DNA of 40,853 bases. Origin: a virus. The stretch's first letter is position 1. Each line of letters begins with the position of its first letter. A program made the translations under genes and the position numbers. Shown in pieces: positions 6,895-14,219 of the stretch. The DNA is taken from positions 1-40,853 of the IMG/VR virus record IMGVR_UViG_3300037587_000845, one strand, 5' to 3'. The notes beneath the pieces are model-generated. The model did no database searches and had not been told where the DNA came from. It saw only the letters and a list, made by a program, of their open reading frames with translations.

Positions 6895-7207
6895 GGAGCT
6901 GGTCAACAAACCCCAGGTTGAGACCATAGAGGAGGCGGACCCCAAGAAGAAGTCCACCTACCCAGTGCAGTGGGAGTACCACACGATGAGGATCCAGGAC
7001 ACAGCCATGCGGCTCCCTTCTGACGATCTTGATGCCCTGGGAGAGCAAGGCTGGGAGATGATCGCCATCTTCCACCTGCACGCCACCATCAACTTCATTT
7101 TCAAACGGTTCGCGCTCCCAAGCAGCCTGGGTTTCTCAGAAGCTGAGCAGATGAAGAGGCTGGACAAGCTGGAGAAAGAGAAGCTGGAAGAGATGAAGGT
7201 AGAGTGA
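6854..7207 (+). CDS. DUF4177-like small protein (117 aa)
   Basis: Residues 39-86 follow the DUF4177 pattern: WEYHTMRI strand, a helix, LGEQGWEMIAIF with the hallmark GWE, and a closing strand ending in FKR. The family is widespread in bacteria and phages and has no assigned activity. A charged C-terminal helix (MKRLDKLEKEKLEEMKVE) is a probable coiled coil. The start ATG 6854 has AAGGAG upstream and lies inside the end of the zinc-ribbon gene (41-base overlap). Confidence 0.78.
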   Translation: MPQSKSQKPTPSGEELVNKPQVETIEEADPKKKSTYPVQWEYHTMRIQDTAMRLPSDDLDALGEQGWEMIAIFHLHATINFIFKRFALPSSLGFSEAEQMKRLDKLEKEKLEEMKVE

Positions 7208-7491
7208 CCTTTGAGCAGTTCTCAGCAGTCGTCACCCCCCAGAGATGCATGACGGGGGTGAAGGTTGTCGGGGCCTTCAACCTGGGCATGGCTATCGCTA
7301 ATGGCATCAGGTTGAACGTCTCCCAGCTGGGGTTTAACATCGCTGCCACAGCCATGTGCGTTGGCTCATACTACCTGTTCAGAGAGATCCTGGTGATGAT
7401 GAAGCAGAACCAGGAGATGAAGGACATCAGGATAGGGCTGGAGGCTGACATCTGGGAGATGGAGCACCCAACTGAACCTCGGGTGCAATGA
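7204..7491 (+). CDS. Small two-span membrane protein (95 aa)
   Basis: Two hydrophobic segments are seen, at about residues 18-36 (GVKVVGAFNLGMAIANGI) and 42-62 (LGFNIAATAMCVGSYYLF), with a charged, helical C-terminal tail (MKQNQEMKDIRIGLEADIWEM). Start GTG 7204 overlaps the previous stop as GTGA. No family recognised; an inner-membrane location is inferred from the hydrophobic segments. Confidence 0.7.
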   Translation: MTFEQFSAVVTPQRCMTGVKVVGAFNLGMAIANGIRLNVSQLGFNIAATAMCVGSYYLFREILVMMKQNQEMKDIRIGLEADIWEMEHPTEPRVQ

Positions 7492-8138
7492 AGCTGCTGA
7501 TACTGACTCCTCCAGGGATCCCGTCCCCTGAGTTCTCAGAGTGCCTCAAACTGCTGCGCCTGCAGTGGACCTCTGATGAGACCTCCCTCCTACAATTACG
7601 CTACGAGCTCGGGTTCACCCATGTCCTTTACACCTCCAGCGCCTACTCCTTTCTCACCTGGGACGAGAAGTCTATCCATGCCGCCTACTCTTTTGTGGGG
7701 AGCCCTCGCTGTCTGTTCAGCACCCACCGAGACCTTGAACCACCCAAGTATGAGCCCGTCCAGCACCGCACACACCGCCGCATCTATCGTGATATCTGCA
7801 CCAGCTCTTTCATGGGAGAGATCCTCTACCTCCACAAGAACCTGGACCGCTTCAGGCGGGGGGAGGTGACTCGCTTGGACTATAAGGGAGAGCATGGGGT
7901 GAAGCTGGACAAGGGTTGCGAGGTCTTTCAGAACATGGGAGCTGAGGGCCACAAGGATGTGTCCTGGGATACCGAGGAAGGGTTCTTCTACAACAACGCC
8001 ACCAAGTCTAACCCCTGCGTGATGAGCTTCACCGAGGGGAGACGCGGGATCCGCAGGATGTTCAAGCTGTGGGAGAAGGAGCGGCGAAAGCAGATGGTCA
8101 GGAAGGCTCGGGCCTTGGGACACGAGCTGTATGCCTAG
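7488..8138 (+). CDS. PLOD/procollagen-type glycosyltransferase relative, catalytic motifs degenerate
   Basis: The C-terminal half resembles the lysyl-hydroxylase-associated glycosyltransferase fold found in viruses and in PLOD/COLGALT proteins: VKLDKGCEVFQNM (138-150), then NNATKSNPCVMSFTEG (169-184), matching the usual 'LD..c.iFQn...N..T.t.P...H.NG'. An N-terminal Rossmann-like start (MKLLILTPPG) and VLYTSSAYSF (46-55) sit where the family has V-D-x-Y-D. The DxD metal site therefore reads SSAYSF, and the HxNG reads SFTEG. A substrate cannot be stated; the protein may be inactive or repurposed. It is the last gene of the + arm, and its TAG shares CTAG (8135-8138) with the convergent stop. Confidence 0.5.
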   Translation: MKLLILTPPGIPSPEFSECLKLLRLQWTSDETSLLQLRYELGFTHVLYTSSAYSFLTWDEKSIHAAYSFVGSPRCLFSTHRDLEPPKYEPVQHRTHRRIYRDICTSSFMGEILYLHKNLDRFRRGEVTRLDYKGEHGVKLDKGCEVFQNMGAEGHKDVSWDTEEGFFYNNATKSNPCVMSFTEGRRGIRRMFKLWEKERRKQMVRKARALGHELYA

Positions 8139-8509
8139 TGAATCAGGTCCACATAGAGGTTCGGACCCGTTGCCCACACGGGGTAGGAGCAGTGCTCCTT
8201 GAATGCCACCTCAAACTCCCTCAGGAAGTCCGTGATGTGGATCTTTGCCTTCTTGTTGAGCTTCATATAGGTGAGGCGCCGGTGTCCCTTCTCGGGATCT
8301 TCAAAGAGCTCCAGCATGATCCTCTCAGTGTCCAGGTCAGTGTCCCGGATGTGGTAGAGGTTGGCGCTACGAAACTCAGTGCCTACCCCAAAGCGCTCGA
8401 TAGTCTGACAGGTGAAGTACATGATCACATGGCTCTTGATCACGCTGAAGCGAGCCTGGGGGGGCAGGATACCCTGCAGAGGTTCGTACATGCGTACCGT
8501 CTCAGCCAC
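8135..8509 (-). CDS. Hypothetical protein, last gene of the late arm (124 aa)
   Basis: No family recognised. It is a soluble mixed alpha/beta protein with a Cys in a central hydrophobic strand (HVIMYFTCQTIERF). GTG 8509 is chosen because GAGGAGG lies about 6 bases upstream, and it overlaps the previous gene by 8 bases. It closes the late transcription unit, converging with the glycosyltransferase-like gene. Confidence 0.7.
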   Translation of the reverse strand: MAETVRMYEPLQGILPPQARFSVIKSHVIMYFTCQTIERFGVGTEFRSANLYHIRDTDLDTERIMLELFEDPEKGHRRLTYMKLNKKAKIHITDFLREFEVAFKEHCSYPVWATGPNLYVDLIH

Positions 8510-9056
8510 TCGTCGCCTCCTCAGTCTGCTCGATAGGATCTACCTGGACCTGGATCTCATTCTTGCTGGCCTCTATGGCCTTCCCCGCCTCCCGAGAGAG
8601 CCTGAGCAGGTAGTGGGATCCCGCAGTGAATGTGCCAGCCACCACCACCTTGATCTTGGTGCGGTCTGGGTCTGTATTGTTGGTGACCCAGAGCTCCATA
8701 CCCTGCCGGAGTCTGGCAGCAGGCCCTGCGACATTAATGGAGGCCGTCACCTTGTCACCGGCAGCAGAGATGGTGGCCAGACCGTACAGCATGTTGAGAT
8801 CGCCAAGCTGCTTCTGGATCTGCTCGTACTGCCTCTCCCGTCCCTCCTCTGCCACCAGCGTGGCTGCCAGGTGGTCCTGGAGATCAGTCTTAGCCTTCTC
8901 TGCCGTCTTCCCGTTGGTCTCGATGGCCTTGATGGTGTTGTAGCCGTAGGTGACGGTCACCCACAACCAGCCTGGAGAGCTCACCACCATAGCCACCAAG
9001 GCCCCAGTCATGACCTTCCAGAACAGTTCCTGGATCCTCTGCCATGGTGTAAGCAT
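8502..9056 (-). CDS. Membrane-anchored coiled-coil protein; possible inner-membrane lysis partner (184 aa)
   Basis: One N-terminal membrane helix (residues about 12-38, VMTGALVAMVVSSPGWLWVTV) is followed by a charged coiled coil (residues 45-90, KTAEKAKTDLQDHL to RQYEQIQKQLGDL) and a C-terminal beta-rich domain of about 80 residues. The anchor-plus-coil layout resembles an i-spanin in overall plan, and a small lipoprotein gene lies immediately upstream, 5 bases away. The large C-terminal domain is longer than in usual i-spanins. The spanin role is inferred from context only. Confidence 0.7.
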   Translation of the reverse strand: MLTPWQRIQELFWKVMTGALVAMVVSSPGWLWVTVTYGYNTIKAIETNGKTAEKAKTDLQDHLAATLVAEEGRERQYEQIQKQLGDLNMLYGLATISAAGDKVTASINVAGPAARLRQGMELWVTNNTDPDRTKIKVVVAGTFTAGSHYLLRLSREAGKAIEASKNEIQVQVDPIEQTEEATSG

Positions 9057-9061
9057 TGTCT

Positions 9062-9283
9062 TTACTCCAGTTCACACTGTTCGAGGATCTCGTCCTCGTT
9101 GATCTCAGCGGTGCCGTTGTAGTCCCACTCTGTGGGTACGGGGTCCAGCTCTTCAGGGCAGTAGATCACAGAGCCGCCGGTTTTGTTGGTATAGACGTGA
9201 GCCGTCCCTACGGCCAACGGTGGTGCAGGATCCCCACACCCGAAAAAAGGCACTAGCAATAGCACGACTGACAGTTTCCACAT
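9062..9283 (-). CDS. Small lipoprotein; candidate o-spanin (73 aa)
   Basis: The N-terminus is a lipoprotein signal: a short positive start, a hydrophobic core (LSVVLLLVPF), then the lipobox FFGC with Cys16 as the lipidated residue. The mature part is about 58 residues, begins DPAPP and is strongly acidic at its end (EINEDEILEQCELE). Ribosome binding site AAGGAGGA lies 7 bases upstream. Lipoprotein processing implies an outer or inner membrane leaflet location. Pairing with the downstream coiled-coil membrane protein as a spanin pair is inference. Confidence 0.75.
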   Translation of the reverse strand: MWKLSVVLLLVPFFGCGDPAPPLAVGTAHVYTNKTGGSVIYCPEELDPVPTEWDYNGTAEINEDEILEQCELE

Positions 9284-9294
9284 AACGGTCCTCC

Positions 9295-9492
9295 TTACTT
9301 TAAATGCTCGTGATGTTTGATTGCGGCCTCGTCGATAGGCTTACCCTCTTGGAGCTGGTAGGCCTTCCTCGTGGCGAAATACATCTCCTCCAGCATAGAC
9401 CCCGTCTTTGAGATCTCCTTCGCGTCACCCGTCAGGTGATTGGCGAGGATCTGCATGGAGGTCTTGGCCAGTAGGATGATTAGCATGTTCAT
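9295..9492 (-). CDS. Small hypothetical protein (65 aa)
   Basis: No family recognised. The N-terminal 10 residues are hydrophobic (MNMLIILLAK) but too short for a confident membrane span; the rest is helical and charged, ending in a His-rich tail (KHHEHLK). GGGAGGTGA lies just upstream of ATG 9492, and the start overlaps the previous stop as ATGA. It sits between two lipoprotein genes in the lysis cassette. Confidence 0.65.
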   Translation of the reverse strand: MNMLIILLAKTSMQILANHLTGDAKEISKTGSMLEEMYFATRKAYQLQEGKPIDEAAIKHHEHLK

Positions 9493-9857
9493 GGTTCACC
9501 TCCCGATGAGAAGAGGCTGGTGATCTGTCTATCCAGATTCAGCATGAGCTGGGTGAGCGCCTCGGCCTCCTCCAGCTCGTTCTCTGCCCCCACTGCCTGA
9601 CGGTAGCCCAGCCATGCGACACGGGCGGAATTGTGGACGTCGATGAGGATGTTGATGACGGGTTTCATGAAGTCAGGTAGGGTGCCAGCGGCGTTACTTT
9701 TCTCAGCAGCAGCAATAATCGCTTCGCTGCCCAACAGGGTATCGTAGGTCTTGGAGTCCAGCTCGTTGAGTGCGTCAATCCGGGGGATATAGGGGCCTTG
9801 CTTCGCTGCACACGAGCAGAGCAACAGAAGCAGCAGGGCCCCTGATACCCTCTTCAA
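9489..9857 (-). CDS. Lipoprotein of the lysis cassette (122 aa)
   Basis: A textbook lipoprotein signal, KRVSGALLLLLLCSCAAK, puts the lipidated Cys at about residue 15. The mature protein is helical (residues 28-115), with no Pro-rich linker. The start is TTG 9857, which overlaps the holin stop as TTGA and has GGTG/GGAG upstream; no ATG would preserve the signal. It could be the outer-membrane half of a spanin pair or a phage-encoded surface-exclusion lipoprotein; the sequence does not decide. Confidence 0.75.
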   Translation of the reverse strand: MKRVSGALLLLLLCSCAAKQGPYIPRIDALNELDSKTYDTLLGSEAIIAAAEKSNAAGTLPDFMKPVINILIDVHNSARVAWLGYRQAVGAENELEEAEALTQLMLNLDRQITSLFSSGGEP

Positions 9858-10066
9858 GCTCCGACACCTGGTAGAGGTTTCTTCTGCAGAAACAGAGCCG
9901 CTCCGACAATGGCGCTCACGAGAGACACCATGAAGACGTTAGAAAGTCCGTCTCCAATGTTGAAGGTCTCTGGGTCTACGATCATCGTAGAGATGCTGGT
10001 GGCACCTCCCTGGATGAACGCTCCGATCAGGCCTCGTGCCCAATTTCTCCAATCAGTGATTCCCAT
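9854..10066 (-). CDS. Small two-span holin (70 aa)
   Basis: After a short Trp-rich N-terminus (MGITDWRNWARG) come two hydrophobic helices, about residues 13-30 (LIGAFIQGGATSISTMIV) and 44-62 (VFMVSLVSAIVGAALFLQK), closing with KPLP. This layout and ending are typical of small phage holins of this kind. ATG 10066 has AAAGGAG about 6 bases upstream. A longer in-frame extension to 10342 is rejected because that stretch encodes another protein in a different frame. The holin would open the inner membrane for the lysozyme two genes upstream. Confidence 0.75.
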   Translation of the reverse strand: MGITDWRNWARGLIGAFIQGGATSISTMIVDPETFNIGDGLSNVFMVSLVSAIVGAALFLQKKPLPGVGA

Positions 10067-10148
10067 TGGATACTCCTTTCTCCGAGTTGGTTTCGGTGGT
10101 TCTGATTCTATCTCCTTTACAAGGATAGGCTCAACTATTGGGAGCCCT

Positions 10149-10319
10149 TCACTCTTCTTCTTCGGCTTCTTCCTCGTCCTCGTCGAGCTCGTCGTCCTCA
10201 GGGATGTCTCTAAGGACAAGGCCTTCATTTCCTCCGTCGTCGTACCACTCTTTGCCTGCGGGGCACGAGGCTTCAGGATCTGTCTGGACCTTTTTTGCCG
10301 TTTGTTTCTTTGTTGCCAT
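10149..10319 (-). CDS. Short acidic protein (56 aa), missed by a 60-codon cutoff
   Basis: The frame reads MATKKQTAKK, then a middle with one Cys (ASCPAGKEWYDDGG), then a strongly acidic end (EDDELDEDEEEAEEEE). The start ATG 10319 lies directly after the lysozyme TAA, and its strong AGGAGGA ribosome binding site is embedded in the codons for the lysozyme's own Glu-rich tail. Function unknown; the bipolar basic/acidic charge suggests a flexible protein-binding peptide. The other - strand frame across this stretch is a shadow. Confidence 0.75.
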   Translation of the reverse strand: MATKKQTAKKVQTDPEASCPAGKEWYDDGGNEGLVLRDIPEDDELDEDEEEAEEEE

Positions 10320-10751
10320 TTACTCTTCCTCCTCTTTTTCATTTCCAGTACGCATCTGAGTGGCCAGCTCCTCGGCTCGTGACTTCACCTGGGTGTGCCA
10401 TTTGGAGTCTAGCATCTCGGCTGCAGCCAGCTCGTAGTCCTCCTCCTCCAAGGCAGCAATCATATTCTTGAAGCCTTTCAGCCTGGGCCATCCCAAATTG
10501 AACATCATGTTGGTCAGGACCTCCTGACGAATATCATTAAGGTCAGAGAAGAAGGAGAAGCGCTTCTCGCACTCCGACTCGGCAGTTGAGATGTCGTTTG
10601 TGAGCATAAGGCTGCCCTCCTCCTTCGAGAGAGGGACAGCATCGAGGTTTCGCCCCCATCCGATGGTGAGGTAGCCCTCAGAGTCCTTATAGGGATCTTC
10701 ACGCCAGCCTTCATGGCGCTGGAGTTGCTTCCGCAGCCGTTCACTACTCAT
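10320..10751 (-). CDS. Endolysin, T4-type lysozyme (GH24 muramidase)
   Basis: The enzyme cleaves the N-acetylmuramic acid to N-acetylglucosamine bond of peptidoglycan. The catalytic triad spacing matches T4 lysozyme exactly: E14, D23 and T29 in the stretch HEGWREDPYKDSEGYLTIGWG. The C-terminal half has the usual helices, with FNLGWPRLKGFKNMIAAL and a final SRAEELATQMRTG. Length is 143 aa from ATG 10751, which overlaps the upstream gene by 8 bases. There is no signal peptide, so release depends on the holin. The tail NEKEEEE is unusually acidic and doubles as the next gene's ribosome binding site. Confidence 0.93.
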   Translation of the reverse strand: MSSERLRKQLQRHEGWREDPYKDSEGYLTIGWGRNLDAVPLSKEEGSLMLTNDISTAESECEKRFSFFSDLNDIRQEVLTNMMFNLGWPRLKGFKNMIAALEEEDYELAAAEMLDSKWHTQVKSRAEELATQMRTGNEKEEEE

Positions 10752-12585
10752 TAGCTGGTCCAGGTGGAACAGAGGGCGGGGGTGGGAGGCCGGTGGCGTA
10801 GGCTGCCGGGCGGTACACTGCAGCCTCAGTAGCAATGGAGACAGGGATGGAGCCGATGTCTCTGATGGGCCGGATCACTTTCTTGGCCTGACCGATAGCC
10901 AGGAATAGCTCCCCCATCAGCCGGGGAGAGCTCATGCCTGCAAACAGCATCGTCCTCCAGTCAGTGAACATGGTGCCGACCACTGCCCCTGTCGCCAGAG
11001 AACGTCCCACCAGACCTTCAGGGGCGATCCCGGTCAGGTTGAGGCCAGCGATCTGCTGACCCAGCTCCTCCGTGACGTAGCTGTCGAGCAGGTTCAGCAT
11101 CTGCTCTCTGTACCCGGTCTTCTCAGAGAAGACAGTCATCAGCTTCCGCATGGAAGCACCGGCCGGAGTCCCTGGTTTGATCGACAATTCGTTCTGGATA
11201 TCCCTGATCATGTCCGTCATCTCAGAGTAGTCCCCTGTCATCTCGGTGTATCCGGGGACATCGTCGAGCACGTCTCGGGTCTTCTGAGCGATCTCTGAAG
11301 TCATGGCTCGGGCCTGCCCACCCTCGGAATAGAAATCATCCAGGCGCCTGCGGAGGGTGTCCACTCCCATGGGGGTCACGTCTTCGGCTCGCTGCCCCCA
11401 GTTATTGACGTCCTCGATCATCTGGCGGATCTTCGCCTGGTCAGCTTTGGAGCTGATGGTGGAGCGACTGAAGTCCAGCTTCAAGGGCTGCTGCTTGGTT
11501 ATCATCGTGCCCCTCGGACCCTTGACTTGCCTGGCAGGAGCTCTCCCCCAGCTGATGTTATAGTTCCGCATCTGGTCGGCGACAGACCGCTTGATGGATT
11601 GAATATCCAGCATCATATCCTTCGGGAGCTCAGCCAGACGAGCACGGTAAGTCATGGACCGTTGCTCCCTCATGTTAGCCAGAGCCCTTTTAAGGCTGTT
11701 CAGGGTAGTCATGGGGGTGATCCTTCCTCGCAAGGCGGCTGCCAGTTCGGGGTGAGCAGCTGGCGCTCCCATGAAGCCCATAGCTTTCTGTAGAGGACGA
11801 GCCTTGGTGCCCGTGACCACCCCGACTCCCTCTGAGAGAAATGTCTCCAGCAGCCACTGGGCGCGACGTGCTCCAGCAGTGCCCGCCTTAACTGCAAGCT
11901 GGACCGGATCCATGAGCTTGGCTGCTGAGCGAAGGACCTCTCCTGCTTTACCCGAGGCTAGGGCAGTTCTGCCTGCTATTCCAGTTTTCGAGACCCCAGC
12001 AGTGCGTGCCACCACTCCAGGAACTCTCAGGGTTGCTCCTCCTAGGGTCAAGAGCGTTGAGATATCGGCACCCAGACCGGCAGGGTCTTCATAAGCGGTG
12101 CGGGAGAAAGCATCCCAGGAACCGTAGCGGTCCTTCAGAGCCTGGACAAAGGCCTCGAAGGGCAGCTCACTCTCCGCTTTCTTTTCAGCCATGAACTCCT
12201 CAAACCCAGGCCCGACGCCCGGCCCCCCTGTAGCTGGAGGCGTCAGCTTGGAGACACCACCCACGGCGATGTTGCCTAACGCTTTGGCTGTCTGAATAGG
12301 AGAAGAAACAACATCCCACAAGGACTTACCCACCCCGGCAACGCTCCTTGGCACATTCTCAAAGGCGAACTCGCCGAGAGATGGAGGCTGGAGACCGTAG
12401 TCCCTAACCCCTCCAGGCATTACAGGATCGGGAGGTGGAGGGAGGACACCCCCAGGCACCGGCCCCGGAGGTGGAGGAGTGGGCGGAGGTGGGCCTGGAG
12501 CTGTTGGAAGCCTGCCCCTGGCACCCCCCTGGGTTCCGTAGCGCCTCTCAAATTCTTCTCTGGTGAGCTCTTCTTGCTGGGGCAT
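10744..12585 (-). CDS. Large Pro-rich virion protein, likely internal/ejected (613 aa)
   Basis: The N-terminus (residues 20-70) and C-terminus are proline-rich and disordered. Between them lie amphipathic and weakly hydrophobic helices (ADISTLLTLGGATLRVPGVV; ATGAVVGTMF) and a long helical region. I recognise no domain. It lies directly upstream of the lysis genes and downstream of the tail genes, the usual place for ejected internal core proteins of short-tailed phages. Two neighbours share the Pro/Ala-rich, Gly-hydrophobic style. The internal-virion role is inference. Confidence 0.7.
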   Translation of the reverse strand: MPQQEELTREEFERRYGTQGGARGRLPTAPGPPPPTPPPPGPVPGGVLPPPPDPVMPGGVRDYGLQPPSLGEFAFENVPRSVAGVGKSLWDVVSSPIQTAKALGNIAVGGVSKLTPPATGGPGVGPGFEEFMAEKKAESELPFEAFVQALKDRYGSWDAFSRTAYEDPAGLGADISTLLTLGGATLRVPGVVARTAGVSKTGIAGRTALASGKAGEVLRSAAKLMDPVQLAVKAGTAGARRAQWLLETFLSEGVGVVTGTKARPLQKAMGFMGAPAAHPELAAALRGRITPMTTLNSLKRALANMREQRSMTYRARLAELPKDMMLDIQSIKRSVADQMRNYNISWGRAPARQVKGPRGTMITKQQPLKLDFSRSTISSKADQAKIRQMIEDVNNWGQRAEDVTPMGVDTLRRRLDDFYSEGGQARAMTSEIAQKTRDVLDDVPGYTEMTGDYSEMTDMIRDIQNELSIKPGTPAGASMRKLMTVFSEKTGYREQMLNLLDSYVTEELGQQIAGLNLTGIAPEGLVGRSLATGAVVGTMFTDWRTMLFAGMSSPRLMGELFLAIGQAKKVIRPIRDIGSIPVSIATEAAVYRPAAYATGLPPPPSVPPGPANE

Positions 12586-14219
12586 TAGAACAGTTGGTCG
12601 ATTTGTCTCAGGCTACCAGTGGGAGTGATCTCCCAGACGGAGCCGTCCTCCTGGATCATCAGAGGTTGGTATTCAACACGGAAGCGCTTCCTGTAGAGAC
12701 GCATGGACTCCAGCTGGAACTCCTTCAGGTTGGCGAAGAACGCACTCACTGTCCCCGCAGGATTAGGCATCATCCTCTCTAAGTTGGCGCGCTCATCCTC
12801 ATTGATCTGGGCTCCAGACCTGGCCCTCAATAGAAGCTCAGAGAGGTTGTTGGCGATCCGGTACATACGATTCGCCTCCTCCCCGATGTCATAGAACTGC
12901 CGGGCGGCACCATAGTACCTTCCCCATCCAGGCCCGATCTTGTCTCTGTTCCTGTCCCCGAGCACATCAAGCCTCTGGGTATCCTGGAGCATGACCTCCA
13001 AGGCGCTCTTGTCCTTCCTGGCTTGGTCGCTGAGAGGGCTGCTTCTGAGCCTGGCTGCATCAGAGTATTCCCCTGCCATACCCAAAGGTATTGGTCTGAA
13101 AGTGTTCCGCTCGTAGTTCACAGAACCTATCTCAACACCGGTATCGATATCGAATAGCTTCTCCCACTGCCCAGCTCGCTCTCTCGGGTAGGTCTCCTGG
13201 GATTCCTCAACGATGTCGTTCTCTTCCTGGGGGGTGAGTATCCCCGGCAGGCCCTGCATTCTCTTCTGATCCCGTGCTACCTGAAGTGCTCTCCCAACAT
13301 AAGCATCAAACGTACCTGCTCCGGGAGTGGTTCCGGTAGCCTCTGGTCCATATGTCATCTCGCCAGTGGGCTGGGCTGTCACAGGATCCACATGAGCTAC
13401 GGCTCCCCCAGCTGAGACAGGTACAGGCCGAGGAAAGGTGATGCCTGGGGGCGGGATGTTGGCTCTCATGAACATCTGTGCTTCGTTAATCTCCGTGGCA
13501 GTGGCTCGTCCAGACTCTACCCTATCGAGGATCGCCCGCTCCCTGGGAGTGAACTCCATGCCGGGGGCTGGACGCTGCTCATATTCAGTAGGGGCAAAGG
13601 GATCGGGAGGTGGAGGGAGAGCAGCAGCAGCCGCCATACCTGGAAGCATAGGAACAGCCTCACCTCCGGGAGTAGGGGGCCTAGGTGCAGCAGCCGGAGG
13701 CCCAGGTGCAGGAGGTAGAGCAGCAGGGACCGGTGCTCCGGGGGCCGGTGCTTCAAGAGCTGGAGCAGGAGGGCCAATCTCTGGAGCTACAGGCGGTCTC
13801 GTCACCTCTGCAACCTCAGGAGGTGTCGGGATAGGGGGACCTGGAGGAGCTGCCGCCCCCATGAGCGTCCCAGGGTCAGGTGCCGGTGCCGGTTCAGCGG
13901 GAGGAGGTTCGTCAGGGTCACCGCTGGGCAGTGGCATCGTCGGTCCAGGGAGCTCTCGCCTCGTGTCCAGAGCCTTGCCCAGGTCAGTGTACTTGGGGGG
14001 CATCTTCTTCAGGGGATCCAGCTGGGGGATCTCCATCATGAACTCCAGGAACATCTGCCTCATCTCGGGGGGCATGTTCGGCTGGTTGTAGAGCATGGTG
14101 TAGAGAGATACCAGGTCTTTGCGCCTCTGAGTCTCCTGCTCGATGAGCTGAGTATTGCGCTCACTCATCCGCTTCCCGAAGCCTGCGATCATTCCACCGA
14201 TAATAGAGCTACTTCCCAT
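12585..14219 (-). CDS. Pro/Ala-rich virion protein (544 aa)
   Basis: The N-terminus is a short Gly-rich hydrophobic stretch (SSIIGGMIAGFGKRM) followed by a helical region. Residues 85-225 are an extreme Pro/Ala tract with blocks such as PAPAPDP and PPAAAPRPP, surely disordered. The C-terminal third is folded and helical (ERANLERMMPNPAGTVSAFFANLKEF). No domain recognised. It overlaps both neighbours by about one base and belongs with the other two candidate internal virion proteins. Confidence 0.68.
   Translation of the reverse strand: MGSSSIIGGMIAGFGKRMSERNTQLIEQETQRRKDLVSLYTMLYNQPNMPPEMRQMFLEFMMEIPQLDPLKKMPPKYTDLGKALDTRRELPGPTMPLPSGDPDEPPPAEPAPAPDPGTLMGAAAPPGPPIPTPPEVAEVTRPPVAPEIGPPAPALEAPAPGAPVPAALPPAPGPPAAAPRPPTPGGEAVPMLPGMAAAAALPPPPDPFAPTEYEQRPAPGMEFTPRERAILDRVESGRATATEINEAQMFMRANIPPPGITFPRPVPVSAGGAVAHVDPVTAQPTGEMTYGPEATGTTPGAGTFDAYVGRALQVARDQKRMQGLPGILTPQEENDIVEESQETYPRERAGQWEKLFDIDTGVEIGSVNYERNTFRPIPLGMAGEYSDAARLRSSPLSDQARKDKSALEVMLQDTQRLDVLGDRNRDKIGPGWGRYYGAARQFYDIGEEANRMYRIANNLSELLLRARSGAQINEDERANLERMMPNPAGTVSAFFANLKEFQLESMRLYRKRFRVEYQPLMIQEDGSVWEITPTGSLRQIDQLF

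Noticed and set aside
10067-10342. Basic N-terminal extension of the holin frame
   Set aside because: The stretch encodes a better-supported 56-residue protein in another frame, and ATG 10066 has its own AAAGGAG.
13438-14091. 217-codon Gly/Ala-rich frame on the + strand
   Set aside because: It is the complement of the Pro/Ala-rich tract of the 544-residue protein, with no start signal; a composition artefact.
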